Shown here piece after piece: positions 1 through 9,700 of a stretch of 40,817 nt of DNA. Below the pieces are notes generated by a model. The model was not told the DNA's origin. It ran no database searches and saw nothing but the letters and a program-made list of their open reading frames with translations. A program made the position numbers and the translations under genes. The stretch covers positions 1-40,817 of the forward strand of contig CALFBF010000024.1 in NCBI GenBank assembly GCA_937949965.1, read 5' to 3'. This stretch comes from an uncultured Roseibacillus sp. (lineage in GTDB: Bacteria; Verrucomicrobiota; Verrucomicrobiia; Verrucomicrobiales; Akkermansiaceae). How positions within the stretch are numbered: the first letter of the stretch is position 1; each line of letters starts with the position of its first letter.

Positions 1-86
1 CTGTGGAGCGACTGAGCGAATTTAAACACCCCTGTGGAGCTACTGTGCGAATCTAAATGCCCCTGTGGAGCTGCTGAATAAAGCTA
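1..86. repeat. 31-bp direct tandem repeat, about 2.7 copies, running off the left edge
   Basis: Copies begin at 1, 32 and 63. Each starts CTGTGGAGC and, in the first two, continues through a GCGAAT core to an A-rich stretch ending in CCC. Copies 1 and 2 differ at about five of 31 positions; copy 3 decays after roughly 15 bases. No reading frame runs through the unit. The array lies downstream of the plsC stop and may continue beyond the window. Bases 87-166 hold only a weak inverted repeat (TTATCG near 104, CGATAA near 131), which I do not call a terminator. Confidence 0.7.
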
Positions 87-166
87 GACTCTTCATCGAA
101 ATCTTATCGTCGTTACTGGGTTGGTAAGTTCGATAACGGTAATTATTTTAACAAAGGTTCTCATCC

Positions 167-805
167 TTAGCGACGCTCGGGAAGTTCGAGTGCGCCAATC
201 TCGGTCATCACTCGATCCGCAATCGCTTGGTAAGTTTCGCGCCCCTTACCCTTCAGTTCTTTATCGCTGAACTCAATCGGTTCTCCGACCACTAAAGTCA
301 CTTGCCGCCTTTTCCAGAAAGAACCTCCCCGAGGAAGGGCCTCATGTGCGCCAAAGAGGCGACACGGTAGCACTGGCACTTTGGACTTGGAGACAATTAA
401 TCCCACTCCAGCCTTAGCTTCTAACAGCTTCCCGTCCCAAGAGCGTTCTCCCTCGGGAAACATGATCACTCGTTCGCCAGACTTGAGGAGTTTAATCACA
501 TTTTTAAGACTACTCATATCTGGATTATCCTGATCTATTGGAATCGAATTCCAGCGCGGATAGAGCCAAGCGCAGAATCCTTTGAAGAGCGTTTTACGAG
601 CTAAATAGTAGACCCCGTTGTCGTGTGCGATCCCGACTAAGGGAGGATCAAGAAAGCTAACGTGATTGCAGACCACCAGGGCACCGCTCTCTTCAATCAA
701 ACGATCCTTACCCACGACTTCGTAGTTAAAAGAAGCCTTCGCCACTCCCCGGAACCAGCTCCAGCCAGCCCAGTAGACCCAATTCATGTTTTGCAATAAT
801 TTCAT
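167..805 (-). CDS. plsC: 1-acyl-sn-glycerol-3-phosphate acyltransferase (PlsC family)
   Basis: This is a lysophosphatidate acyltransferase-type enzyme that would acylate the sn-2 position in phospholipid synthesis at the inner membrane. The family signature NHVSFLDP (HX4D catalytic motif) and the acceptor-binding motif FPEGERS are both clear. At about 212 residues it has normal length for a compact PlsC. I chose the ATG at 805 because it overlaps the cmk stop as ATGA, which suggests translational coupling; a TTG three codons upstream (814) is the alternative. It is the last gene of an aroA-cmk-plsC operon. Substrate specificity cannot be read from sequence, so another acyl-phosphate or lipid acceptor is possible. 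Confidence 0.88.
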   Translation of the reverse strand: MKLLQNMNWVYWAGWSWFRGVAKASFNYEVVGKDRLIEESGALVVCNHVSFLDPPLVGIAHDNGVYYLARKTLFKGFCAWLYPRWNSIPIDQDNPDMSSLKNVIKLLKSGERVIMFPEGERSWDGKLLEAKAGVGLIVSKSKVPVLPCRLFGAHEALPRGGSFWKRRQVTLVVGEPIEFSDKELKGKGRETYQAIADRVMTEIGALELPERR

Positions 806-1452
806 GCCTGCCAACCTAGTTTTATTAATTCCTCTTTGACCTGAGCGACCACATCTTCGATCGCAAGCGTCGAGCTGTCCACGATCACGGCTCCTTCGGC
901 CACACGTAGCGGAGAAGTCTTGCGTTCAGAATCTCGTCGATCGCGTTCTTCCACCGCATCATCCGCGCCTTCGGCAGCTCGGCGCTGCCGTCTGACTTCT
1001 TCACTCGCAGTCACGAAAACCTTAAAAGGAGTATCTGGAAAAACAACGGTCCCGATGTCACGCCCCTCCATAACCAAAGGTCCTAAAGTGAGAAAATCGC
1101 GTTGCTTACTCACTAACAGGGCACGCACCTCGGGAATCGCCGCAATGATGGAGACGGCGGCATTGATGGCATCACTCTTCAGCTCGGACATGCTCGGCTC
1201 TGACGCATCTACCGTCATCACAGTTTGTCCATCACGCACCTGACAACCCCATGAGACTTGTGGTAAGAGAGCGACGACTACGTTGGTATCTTCAGGATCC
1301 AGCCCACGTCGTAACACCTCCCAAGTAACGGCACGATACATCGCCCCGGAGTTCACCATTGTGAGTTGCCAATCCTGTGCGAGGCGGCGCGCGACAGTGC
1401 TCTTGCCGGAAGCAGCCGGCCCGTCAATTGCAATTGCTGGATGCTGGCTCAT
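802..1452 (-). CDS. cmk: Cytidylate kinase
   Basis: This enzyme phosphorylates CMP and dCMP with ATP in pyrimidine nucleotide salvage. The N-terminal P-loop GPAASGKST follows IAID, as is typical of Cmk. The family segments VNSGAMYRAVTW and VMEGRDIGTVVFP, and the region RRQRRAAEG, are all present. Its 216 residues are slightly shorter than the E. coli enzyme and complete. The ATG at 1452 overlaps the aroA TGA in an ATGA tetranucleotide, and its own TGA overlaps the plsC ATG in the same way, so three genes are stop-start coupled. Identification is secure. Confidence 0.95.
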   Translation of the reverse strand: MSQHPAIAIDGPAASGKSTVARRLAQDWQLTMVNSGAMYRAVTWEVLRRGLDPEDTNVVVALLPQVSWGCQVRDGQTVMTVDASEPSMSELKSDAINAAVSIIAAIPEVRALLVSKQRDFLTLGPLVMEGRDIGTVVFPDTPFKVFVTASEEVRRQRRAAEGADDAVEERDRRDSERKTSPLRVAEGAVIVDSSTLAIEDVVAQVKEELIKLGWQA

Positions 1453-2768
1453 AGAGTGACTTCTCCTCCCTGACTTAAAGTATCTAATGCTTCGGTAAAA
1501 CCGGGGTAAGAAGTCGCGATACAGGCGGACCCAGGAATGATCATCTCCCCTTCACTAAGGAAGAGACCCGCAATGGCAAAGGCCATCGCGATACGATGAT
1601 CGCCGTAGCTCTCAATCTCTGCTCCACGCAGCTTAGCGCCACCTTGAATCTCCATTCCGTCCGGAAACTCTTCTACTTCGACGCCAATTTTTCTTAGATT
1701 CTCCACCACTGCGGAGATGCGATCGGTTTCCTTTACTCGAAGTTCTTCCGCATTGCGAATCACAGTCTTACCTTCAGCCAAGGCTCCCGCGATCGCCAAA
1801 ATGGGAACTTCATCAATGAGGTTTGGAACCTCTTCTTCCAAAATCGTGGTTCCTTTTAATCCTCTTCCTTCCACTAAAAGGTTGCCGATGGGTTCACCTC
1901 CTTGCTCATCTAACAATTCTTCGGTAATGTGAGCACCCATGCGTAGTAGCACTTTCATGAGAGCGGTCCGAGTCGGGTTCAACCCCACCTTCTGGACGCG
2001 CAAGGCACTTCCCTGATCGGCAGCGGCAGCTACTAACCAAAAGGCGGCACTGGAGAAATCACCTGGCACTTGCAGACTGGTAGCCTGTGGAGTTTGCCCT
2101 CCAGTCACCGAAATTACATTGCCTTCTACGCGGCAGTTGATGCCGAAGTCCGCAAACATGCGCTCCGTATGGTCACGAGTTGTTGCGGGCTGAGTGACCG
2201 TCGTTTCCCCCTTTGCGAAAAGGCCAGCTAACAGAATCGAACTTTTCACTTGGGCACTCGCGACGGGCATCTCATAACGAATGGCCTGGAGGTCACCACC
2301 ACTGATTCGCAAGGGAGCGCAACCAGCCTTTTCGCCCTCGCTAACGAACCTAGCACCCATCGACTCCAGAGGAACGGTAACCCTTCCCATTGGTCGTGAT
2401 TGCAAAGAATCATCACCCACTAAGCGTGACTCGAAATCTTGTGCCGCGAGAACTCCCGCAAGCAGACGCATCCCCGTGCCCGAGTTCCCACAGTCCAAAT
2501 CACCTGTGGGAGGAGAGAGCTTCATCGCGGTTCCGGTGATTTTCATCTCCACTGGCCCAGACGGTCCACTACGCTGAACTTCGATCGACACCCCTAGCTG
2601 TTCCATGGCCTTCAGAGTGCATAGGCAATCCTCGCTGGGTAAAAATCCGCTCACCTCGGTCACTCCCTGAGCTAAGCCGGCTAAGATAGCTGCTCGATGA
2701 GAACAACTCTTGTCACCTGGCACCTCAATTACGGTTCCCAGTTTTTGCCTCGTGCGCACCTTCAACAT
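1449..2768 (-). CDS. aroA: 3-phosphoshikimate 1-carboxyvinyltransferase (EPSP synthase)
   Basis: AroA transfers enolpyruvyl from PEP to shikimate-3-phosphate, the sixth step of the shikimate pathway, in the cytoplasm. Diagnostic segments are VPGDKSCSHRA, GNSGTGMRLLAG, the acidic LIDEVPILAIAG, ELRVKETDRI and YGDHRIAMA. The glycine in NSGTGMR is the residue whose change to alanine gives glyphosate tolerance in other enzymes; here it is unchanged. Two starts are plausible: ATG 2768 (439 residues, AAGGTG about nine bases upstream) and GTG 2780 (443 residues, AAGGG close by). I prefer the ATG. It heads the aroA-cmk-plsC operon, and bases 2769-2917 form the divergent promoter region shared with the oxidoreductase gene. 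Confidence 0.95.
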   Translation of the reverse strand: MLKVRTRQKLGTVIEVPGDKSCSHRAAILAGLAQGVTEVSGFLPSEDCLCTLKAMEQLGVSIEVQRSGPSGPVEMKITGTAMKLSPPTGDLDCGNSGTGMRLLAGVLAAQDFESRLVGDDSLQSRPMGRVTVPLESMGARFVSEGEKAGCAPLRISGGDLQAIRYEMPVASAQVKSSILLAGLFAKGETTVTQPATTRDHTERMFADFGINCRVEGNVISVTGGQTPQATSLQVPGDFSSAAFWLVAAAADQGSALRVQKVGLNPTRTALMKVLLRMGAHITEELLDEQGGEPIGNLLVEGRGLKGTTILEEEVPNLIDEVPILAIAGALAEGKTVIRNAEELRVKETDRISAVVENLRKIGVEVEEFPDGMEIQGGAKLRGAEIESYGDHRIAMAFAIAGLFLSEGEMIIPGSACIATSYPGFTEALDTLSQGGEVTL

Positions 2769-2917
2769 AATCGAGAGCACCTTGCCCTTACCTTTCCAAA
2801 AAAATCAACTCCAACCCCTATTTACAGACTGGTTTTTGCAAACAATGCTCTTTCAAAGACGTTCTCTTCCCACTTGGCGAGAACGAGCTTTTCTCGTTAC
2901 ACTCCCCATTCCACTCA

Positions 2918-5251
2918 ATGAGTCAGCCCACCAAAAACCTACCCGACGCCGAACCACCACGCGAACTTGGTAACCTGAAGCGAAGCGAACCCAAGGCTCA
3001 TGCAGTCGGATCTGCTGCTGTCATCTCCTCTCTCACTCAAATCCACTCTCACACCAACGCCGCCCGTGGCACGCAGGCCCTTGCGCGTTTGAACCAAAAG
3101 GGAGGCTTCGACTGCCCGAGCTGTGCGTGGCCTGATCCCGACGGCAAGCGCGCCCCTGCCGAGTTCTGCGAAAACGGAGCCAAAGCTATTGCCACTGAGA
3201 TCACGGATCGACGAGTGGATCAGGAATTTTTCAAAACCCATTCCCTCCACGAACTTGGCGAAAAAAGTGATTTCTGGCTCAACGACGCCGGTCGCATCAC
3301 GGAGCCTTTCTATCTCGCCGAAGGAGCCACTCATTACCAAGCGATCTCTTGGGAAGAGACCTTCGAGATCCTTGCGGAAGAATTGAAAGCCTGCGCGACC
3401 CCTGACGAAGCGATCTTCTACACCTCCGGACGCGCGAGCAACGAAGCGGCCTTTCTTTACCAGCTCTTTGCACGCCAATTCGGCACCAATAATTTACCCG
3501 ATTGCTCGAACATGTGTCACGAATCGTCGGGAGCGGCCCTCAACCAAACGATTGGAATCGGAAAAGGCACCGTAACCCTCGAAGATCTGGAGACTACTGA
3601 CTGTGTTCTCGTAGTCGGTCAGAACCCGGGCACGAATCACCCCCGGATGCTGACCTCACTGGAGATGACGGTCAAAAACGGCGGTCAGATCATCTCGGTA
3701 AATCCGCTGCGCGAAACTGGGCTCCGAGCCTTTGCCCATCCTCAGAAAATCAGCGGAATGCTCGGTAAAGCGACCCCGCTGTCCTCGCAACATCTGCCTA
3801 TCAAAATCAATGGCGACATCGCCTTCTTCAAAGGACTAATCAAAGTCGTCTTCGAAGAGAATGCCGTTGATGAAGACTTCATCAAGGAGCACACCTCAGG
3901 TTATCAAGACTTCAAAGCGGAAGCCCAGAAAACGAATTGGAAAGAGTTAGAAGAACACTCTGGGCTCAGTGAGGCCGACATCCGCCAAGCGGCAATGACC
4001 TTTATCAATGCCAAGGACGCCATCACCTGCTGGGCAATGGGGCTAACGCAACATCACAACTCGGTGGAGATCATTCGCGAGGTCGTGAACCTCCACCTTC
4101 TCACCGGAAAAATCGGACGTCCCAAAAGCGGGCTCTGCCCCGTCCGTGGCCACAGCAATGTGCAAGGAGATCGCACTATGGGCATTTGGGAAAAACCACC
4201 TGCGGCCTTCCTCGACAGTCTTGATAAAGAATTCGAATTCACCTCCCCCCGTGCTCACGGCTACGACACCGTAGAAGCGATACGCGCAATGAAGGCGAAC
4301 AAAGCGCGCGTCTTCCTCGCTCTCGGTGGCAACTTCCTCTCTGCCGCACCCGATACACACTACACGGCTGAGGCCCTGCGCAACTGTTCACTCACCGCCC
4401 ACATCTGCACCAAGCTCAATCGCAGCCACCTCGTCACGGGGCGCCGCGCGCTCATCCTCCCTTGCCTTGGACGATCCGAAAAAGACGAACAAGCTTCTGG
4501 TCGCCAAATGCTCTCCGTGGAGAACTCCATGGGAGTCGTTCACAGCTCGCAGGGTGCTCTTGCCCCAGCCTCAGAAGCCTTACTCAGCGAACCCGCCATC
4601 ATCTGTCGCTTAGCGAAAGCGGTCTTCGGAGAAAAAACGAAAACCCGTTGGACTGACTACGAGATGAACTACGATCACATTCGTAGTTCCATCGAACGAG
4701 TCATTCCAGGCTTCGATTACTACAACGAACGCCTCCGCCAACCCGGTGGATTCTATCTCCCTAACGGAGTCAAAAAGCGCATCTTTAAGACCGCCACAGG
4801 CAAGGCGAACTTCACCTACAACCCCCTCCGCTCCCTCAAGCTGCAAAAGGATCAACTCCTCTTACAAACCTTCCGCAGTCATGACCAGTTCAACACCACT
4901 ATCTATGGGATGGATGATCGCTACCGAGGAATTAAGAACGAACGCCGGGTCATCTTCCTCAACCCCGAGGATATGAAAGAACGTGGCATCGAGGCTGAAG
5001 AACCCGTCGATATCACCAGCTACTTCGAGGGCGAAACCCGCACGGCAGAACTCTTTCTCGCCATCCCTTACGAGACCCCCAAAGGCAGCGCTGCCGCCTA
5101 CTATCCGGAGGCTAATGTGCTCGTCCCGATTAACTCCACTGCCGAGACGAGTCAGACCCCGACTTCCAAGTCCGTGATCATCACCCTCGCAAAACGCAAT
5201 CAGTCTGCCGAGGCTAAGTCCTCTTTGGTGAAAAGCCCCTTCCCTGCATAA
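2918..5251 (+). CDS. YdeP/FdhF-like molybdopterin oxidoreductase, alpha subunit
   Basis: This 777-residue protein resembles the formate-dehydrogenase-like molybdopterin oxidoreductases typified by E. coli YdeP. The N-terminus has GFDCPSCAWPDP (Cys66, Cys69), and a third cysteine lies at about 84, so the usual four-cysteine Fe-S motif is altered. Cys200, in SNMCHESSG, sits where the molybdenum-ligand Cys or selenocysteine lies in formate dehydrogenases. Pterin-binding stretches such as LVVGQNPGTNHPRM and CPVRGHSNVQGDR are clear, and a C-terminal molydopterin-dinucleotide domain starts near LLLQTFRSHDQFNT. No Tat signal is visible, so it is probably cytoplasmic. No partner subunit or fdhD lies beside it. 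The substrate is unknown; E. coli YdeP is linked to acid resistance, which does not establish the role here. Confidence 0.85.
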   Translation: MSQPTKNLPDAEPPRELGNLKRSEPKAHAVGSAAVISSLTQIHSHTNAARGTQALARLNQKGGFDCPSCAWPDPDGKRAPAEFCENGAKAIATEITDRRVDQEFFKTHSLHELGEKSDFWLNDAGRITEPFYLAEGATHYQAISWEETFEILAEELKACATPDEAIFYTSGRASNEAAFLYQLFARQFGTNNLPDCSNMCHESSGAALNQTIGIGKGTVTLEDLETTDCVLVVGQNPGTNHPRMLTSLEMTVKNGGQIISVNPLRETGLRAFAHPQKISGMLGKATPLSSQHLPIKINGDIAFFKGLIKVVFEENAVDEDFIKEHTSGYQDFKAEAQKTNWKELEEHSGLSEADIRQAAMTFINAKDAITCWAMGLTQHHNSVEIIREVVNLHLLTGKIGRPKSGLCPVRGHSNVQGDRTMGIWEKPPAAFLDSLDKEFEFTSPRAHGYDTVEAIRAMKANKARVFLALGGNFLSAAPDTHYTAEALRNCSLTAHICTKLNRSHLVTGRRALILPCLGRSEKDEQASGRQMLSVENSMGVVHSSQGALAPASEALLSEPAIICRLAKAVFGEKTKTRWTDYEMNYDHIRSSIERVIPGFDYYNERLRQPGGFYLPNGVKKRIFKTATGKANFTYNPLRSLKLQKDQLLLQTFRSHDQFNTTIYGMDDRYRGIKNERRVIFLNPEDMKERGIEAEEPVDITSYFEGETRTAELFLAIPYETPKGSAAAYYPEANVLVPINSTAETSQTPTSKSVIITLAKRNQSAEAKSSLVKSPFPA

Positions 5252-5311
5252 CAGACAGATTTTTCCTCCTTCACCCTTCTTTCCTTTCCGAAATCAGACA
5301 CACTTCCGTCC

Positions 5312-6313
5312 GTGGCTCTTCTTGACGTCTCCAATCTCACCACTCGTTTTCATACCCGTAACGGAATCGTCCACGCGGTCGAAGATGTCTCCTTCAAAGT
5401 GGAGAAAGGGCAGACTCTCGGCATTGTAGGCGAGTCAGGTTCCGGGAAATCAGTCACCTGTTACTCCCTACTTGGGCTCATCCCCAAGCCCCCGGGACGT
5501 ATCCATAGCGGAAAAGCCATCTTTGACGGCGAAGATCTTCTCACCCTTAAAGAAAGAAAACTCCGGCAAATTCGAGGAAAGCGTATCGCCATGATCTTCC
5601 AAGATCCGATGACCTCGCTCAATCCCTACCTCAAGATTAGCGAACAACTCACCGAACCTCTCACTCTGCACCAGGGAATTAAGGGAAAAGAAGCCCGTGA
5701 AATCGCGATACAATCCCTCGCTGAAGTAGGCATCCCTGAACCGGAGAGTCGGATTGATAGCTACCCTCATCAATTCTCCGGTGGGATGAGACAACGAGTC
5801 ATGATCGCCATGGCTCTGATCAATCGTCCCGAGCTCCTCATCGCCGACGAACCTACCACTGCCCTAGACGTCACCGTCCAAAAGCAAGTCCTCGACCTTA
5901 TCAAGAAACGGCGTAACCGACTCAACTCAGCGGTTATTCTCATCACCCATGACCTTGCCGTCGTCTCGGAAACCTGTGATCATGTCAACGTCATGTATGC
6001 GGGACGTATCGTTGAGAGCGCCCCAGTAGCCAGCCTTTTCGCCAACCCTCGCCACGCTTACACTCGTGCCCTGCTCCGCAGTATCCCTGCCAATCAGTCC
6101 AAGGGGCAAGAACTCTACACCATTCAAGGTCTCCCTCCCGTTCTGACCGAACCACCCACCGGTTGCTCCTTCCGGCCTCGAAACACCTTGGGAGACCCTA
6201 GCCAATGCCTAACCACTTCTCCTCCACCCTTGCTTGAAGTCGCTCCCGAGCACTTCGTCCAAAATTGCCCCGGTTGCCTCGCCACCATATCAGCTCCCGC
6301 GACTACCGCTTAA
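5312..6313 (+). CDS. Oligopeptide/dipeptide ABC transporter ATP-binding protein (OppD/DppD type)
   Basis: This is an ATPase subunit of a peptide-type ABC importer. Walker A is GESGSGKS, the signature is [15 protein letters not shown], Walker B is [12 protein letters not shown] and the H-loop is [10 protein letters not shown]. The C-terminal extension has the OppD/DppD features: [13 protein letters not shown], then a peptide-transporter tail with GCSFRPRN and NCPGC cysteines. At 333 residues it is full length. The start is GTG at 5312, with no clear ribosome site in the 60 bases after the upstream stop. No permease, second ATPase or binding protein is adjacent, so it is an orphan that presumably works with components encoded elsewhere. 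Nickel or other small-molecule import by the same family cannot be excluded. Confidence 0.9.
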   Translation: MALLDVSNLTTRFHTRNGIVHAVEDVSFKVEKGQTLGIVGESGSGKSVTCYSLLGLIPKPPGRIHSGKAIFDGEDLLTLKERKLRQIRGKRIAMIFQDPMTSLNPYLKISEQLTEPLTLHQGIKGKEAREIAIQSLAEVGIPEPESRIDSYPHQFSGGMRQRVMIAMALINRPELLIADEPTTALDVTVQKQVLDLIKKRRNRLNSAVILITHDLAVVSETCDHVNVMYAGRIVESAPVASLFANPRHAYTRALLRSIPANQSKGQELYTIQGLPPVLTEPPTGCSFRPRNTLGDPSQCLTTSPPPLLEVAPEHFVQNCPGCLATISAPATTA

Positions 6314-6429
6314 AAGGCCAAACGAAGCCAACATTCCTTAGTTTCACAACTTGGAAGCGAAAAATATCCCCTATCCAAACTAGAAAAAACTAGGTGACTC
6401 ATTTCCTGCAAATTCGTATTAGTTTTCTC

Positions 6430-6457
6430 TTGCGAGCCGTCGGGGTTTTTGTATCTT
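6430..6457 (+). promoter_or_regulatory. Candidate sigma-70-like promoter for tRNA-Gly
   Basis: TTGCGA (6430-6435), a 16-base spacer and TATCTT (6452-6457) lie 20 bases before the mature tRNA 5' end. The match to TTGACA/TATAAT is moderate. The rest of 6314-6429 shows nothing beyond a small CTAG-CTAG inverted repeat near 6383. Confidence 0.4.
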
Positions 6458-6477
6458 CCGCCTCCCCAAGAAAAAGA

Positions 6478-6552
6478 GCGGGTGTAGCTCAGTGGTAGAG
6501 CGCAACCTTGCCAAGGTTGATGTCGTGAGTTCGAATCTCATCACCCGCTCCA
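6478..6552 (+). tRNA. tRNA-Gly (anticodon GCC)
   Basis: The 7-bp acceptor stem pairs GCGGGTG (6478-6484) with CACCCGC (6542-6548). The D-arm reads TAGCTCAGTGGTAGAGC, the anticodon arm is CAACC-TTGCCAA-GGTTG with anticodon GCC, and the T-arm includes GTTCGAATC. The discriminator is T at 6549, and CCA is genomically encoded at 6550-6552. It decodes GGC and GGU glycine codons. It stands alone between the OppD-type gene and tamB with its own terminator, so it is probably a monocistronic unit. Confidence 0.97.
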
Positions 6553-6562
6553 AAAAAATTTC

Positions 6563-6596
6563 AAGGCCTTACGAGAAATCGTAAGGCCTTAATTTT
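6563..6596 (+). terminator. Rho-independent terminator after tRNA-Gly
   Basis: A perfect 12-bp stem, AAGGCCTTACGA (6563-6574) with TCGTAAGGCCTT (6579-6590), closes a GAAA tetraloop and is followed by AATTTT. It begins ten bases after the tRNA CCA, so it would end that transcript and insulate tamB. Confidence 0.9.
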
Positions 6597-6753
6597 CGCC
6601 TTATTTTTAGGTCAGGCCAATCCTAGGTGACGACTTGCTCTCAGAAGGTTCACTCTTCAGCACATCCAACTTGATGCCTTATGAGCCAAGTGAGTTCTCT
6701 AGCTACGTAGTCTCCAATCTTGACGGGCATCCTGCTTTGCGTCGGGGGTAAAT

Positions 6754-6760
6754 GAGGTGA
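6754..6760 (+). promoter_or_regulatory. Shine-Dalgarno site deciding the tamB start
   Basis: GAGGTGA matches the anti-SD well and its GAGG core lies five bases before ATG 6763. This favours that ATG over the GTG at 6757, which falls inside the site. It is one of few convincing ribosome sites in the window. Bases 6597-6753 hold no other element I can support. Confidence 0.6.
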
Positions 6761-6762
6761 TA

Positions 6763-9700
6763 ATGAGGGTCTTGCCTGACGCCCCCCCAACCGAGGAAGA
6801 AGAGAATACTCCCCCCCAGAAAAAGAAGGGATGTCGGGGATGTTTGGCTCTCTTGGGTATTTGTGGAGTCATTCTGTTGGCGTTGCTATTAGGTGGATTG
6901 GCTTGGTTGAATGGTCCGGGGTTCCGCTATCTTGCGCAGAAATACGGTCCTGATTTTCTAGCAGAACAGGGATTTACAGCTGAGTTCGAACTCTCGGGCA
7001 CGCTGCTGAAGGGACCTCACATTGATTCCATTCACCTCACCAGCGAGACTTCTCCCCTCAAGACTCTCAAAGCGACCAATCTGCAACTTCGTTATCATCC
7101 ACTGGCACTTAAGGAACTGAAAATTGATTCTCTAACAGCGGATTCACTGACAGTTGACCTAGACCTCAGCCAGTCTTCGCCAAAACCAGAAGACGAGGAA
7201 AAAAAGAAGTCAGACGAAACTCTCCGCGAAGTCCTCGCCAAGTTCCGGCCTGCGGCGACCCATCCCGAGATTGCCATTAGTGATCTCAATCTCCACGTTC
7301 ACAAAGGAGAGCAAAATTTCTATCTGATTCAAAATGGAGCGCTCAAACATAGTGCTAGGTCTGATACCTTTGAGCTCAACACAGGCACCGTTACCGACTT
7401 CGAAAACGAGACCTTCCAGCCGCCGGTTGCTCATATTCAGTGGGGCGATGACGAATTCACGATCACGCAACTTCCGCTCGCGCGTGAGTTCTCGGTGCCT
7501 GATCTCATTTTTGAAGTGGAACCTCTTTTCATCGAGGGGACGATCTTGGCTTACGGTAGCACCGTTGACATTACTACCGATCTCAAGTCAGTGGTGACCG
7601 CTGAACTCGGTCCAGAAGCGCTCGACTTGCACCGCTTTCTCGAACTCGCTCCTGCCACTCAAGAGGTAACAGCTCACTTAAGTCAACTTCATCTAACAGC
7701 CTCTCAACTCGACCAGGAATTTTCCAAATGGGCTTTTGAACTTTCGCTGACTCTCGATCAGCTGACTTCTCGACAACGGGACCTTCCTCCCACGCGCTTA
7801 AACTTTCTGAAAGAAGAACTCGAACTCGATACTCGCTTAAGCTTCGAGCTCCCAGAGAGTTCGCAAGAGATTACCCTCATCACCGACTTCGCCCCTGAGA
7901 CGGCTCAAGACCCAACCACAGCATGGAAGAACAGCTCTTCTCAACTGACCGCAGAGCTCCTTTCGCTTTCCGCATTCTTCACTGGAATCACTCCTACCCT
8001 CAATCTACCTGTTCCTCCCGACGGATGGCCAGAAGGACGAGCACTACTGCTCGCTACTATTAACTTGGTAGAAGGCGAACCCGCAGCTTCACAAGTTTCT
8101 CTCTCCTTCAACGGACTCGATTGGGCAGAAGCACATCTTGAGAAAGGAGAAATCGTCGTCGACTACCTCGATGCGGACTCGGACATTGCTGCAAGTCTCA
8201 CTATTGAGCAAAGCGCAACGGCCACCCTCTCCTCCAAAGCGAGCTTTCATCCTAAAAGCCAAGCTTACCAAGCCGACTTTGTGGTGAAGGACTTTGAGGC
8301 TGATGCGCTACAGCCATTTATCCGGCTCTCGGTGGGAGACCTCCCTCTCGCGGGTAAACTCTCGCTTAATTGGGAAGGTCACGGTTCCTTACCTGATAGA
8401 GAAAGCCATTACGGAGACCTCTCCTTGAGTCAGACACGCCTCACTCTACAAGATCAAGAACCGATTGAGATCAGCCTCCAGGCGAGCTATCGAGGACTCT
8501 CTCAAATTCAGCTCTCACAACTACAGGTTGAACAAGGAGACCAAGCCTTCACTGCGGAAGCCTCGTGGAATGGACAGCAAATCGAAATCCCTTCCCTCTC
8601 TCTCATCAAGGCCGAGCGACAGCTAGCAACAGGGAAGCTCTCACTCCCCTTCACCCTAGAGACCGATCCGAAGAATTACTTTACGGTCACTGACAACTGG
8701 AGCGTGACCTTAGATGCAGAGGAGCTAGATATCCCTGAAACTGCTCAACTTTTCTCCATCACGCTCCCAGAAGGCCTGCAAGGGCAGCTTTCCACCAAAA
8801 TCGATATTGCAGGAAGCCCAGCAGAACCTTCGCTCGCTGGTCGCGTGAACTTAGACCGATTTGCCCTCGAAAAACTGACCCAACTTCCCACTACTGATGT
8901 AGCCTTGGCTTGGAACACCACAGGGAAGACGTTGGCTCTTAACGGAACTGTGCAGCCAGATGGCCGTAACGCCATTATCGTCACCGGAAGCACTGCCTTC
9001 GAACCTCAGAAGTGGGCAACCGAGCCTAACAGCATTATGGATGAGTCTTTCGACTTACGAATCGATGCACCTAATCTTCGGTTAGAGCCCTTTGCTGATC
9101 TTTCTCCTGTCGTGAAACGCTTGGAAGGAAACATCGTTGCTCAAGTGCAAGCCAACGGCACCTTTCGAACGCCTAATCTAACAGGAACGATAAATCTTGA
9201 TCTTCCCAAGGCCCGTTTCGACATCGATCGGCTCCGAAAAGTGCGACAAACCAAATTACAGGCTACCTTCGCAGATAATAAAATTCAGATTACCCCTTTT
9301 AGCACCTCTATTGATGGTGGACTCTTCGACCTCTCAGGGACCGTCGACATCGCCGACACAAGTAACCCCGCCTTCGACCTTCGCCTAGACGTTGAAAGAG
9401 CCCTCGTCTGGCGTGATGATAATATCAACGCTCGCACTGACGCTGTAATCTTCCTGAAAGGCACGCTCGAACAAGCTCGCTTAAGTGGCGAACTCGGTCT
9501 TGCTGAGTCTCTCTTTTATAAAGACATCGAACTGCTCCCACTCGATGTCCCGGTATCGATTCCCAAAGCACCTAAACTTCCCTCGGTCGCCAAACGACCG
9601 ACTTCTCAGAAAAATAAGGATGGCAACGCGCTCCCGATCCCTGAACCCTATGCAAACTGGACACTGGATATCCGCGCCTACACCGCAGACCCCTTTTTGA

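Noticed and set aside
1-86. A CRISPR array from the 31-bp repeats
   Set aside because: There are no unique spacers; the whole unit repeats, without a palindromic repeat core.
5312-6313. A complete peptide import operon
   Set aside because: Only the ATPase is present; neighbours are an oxidoreductase and a tRNA.
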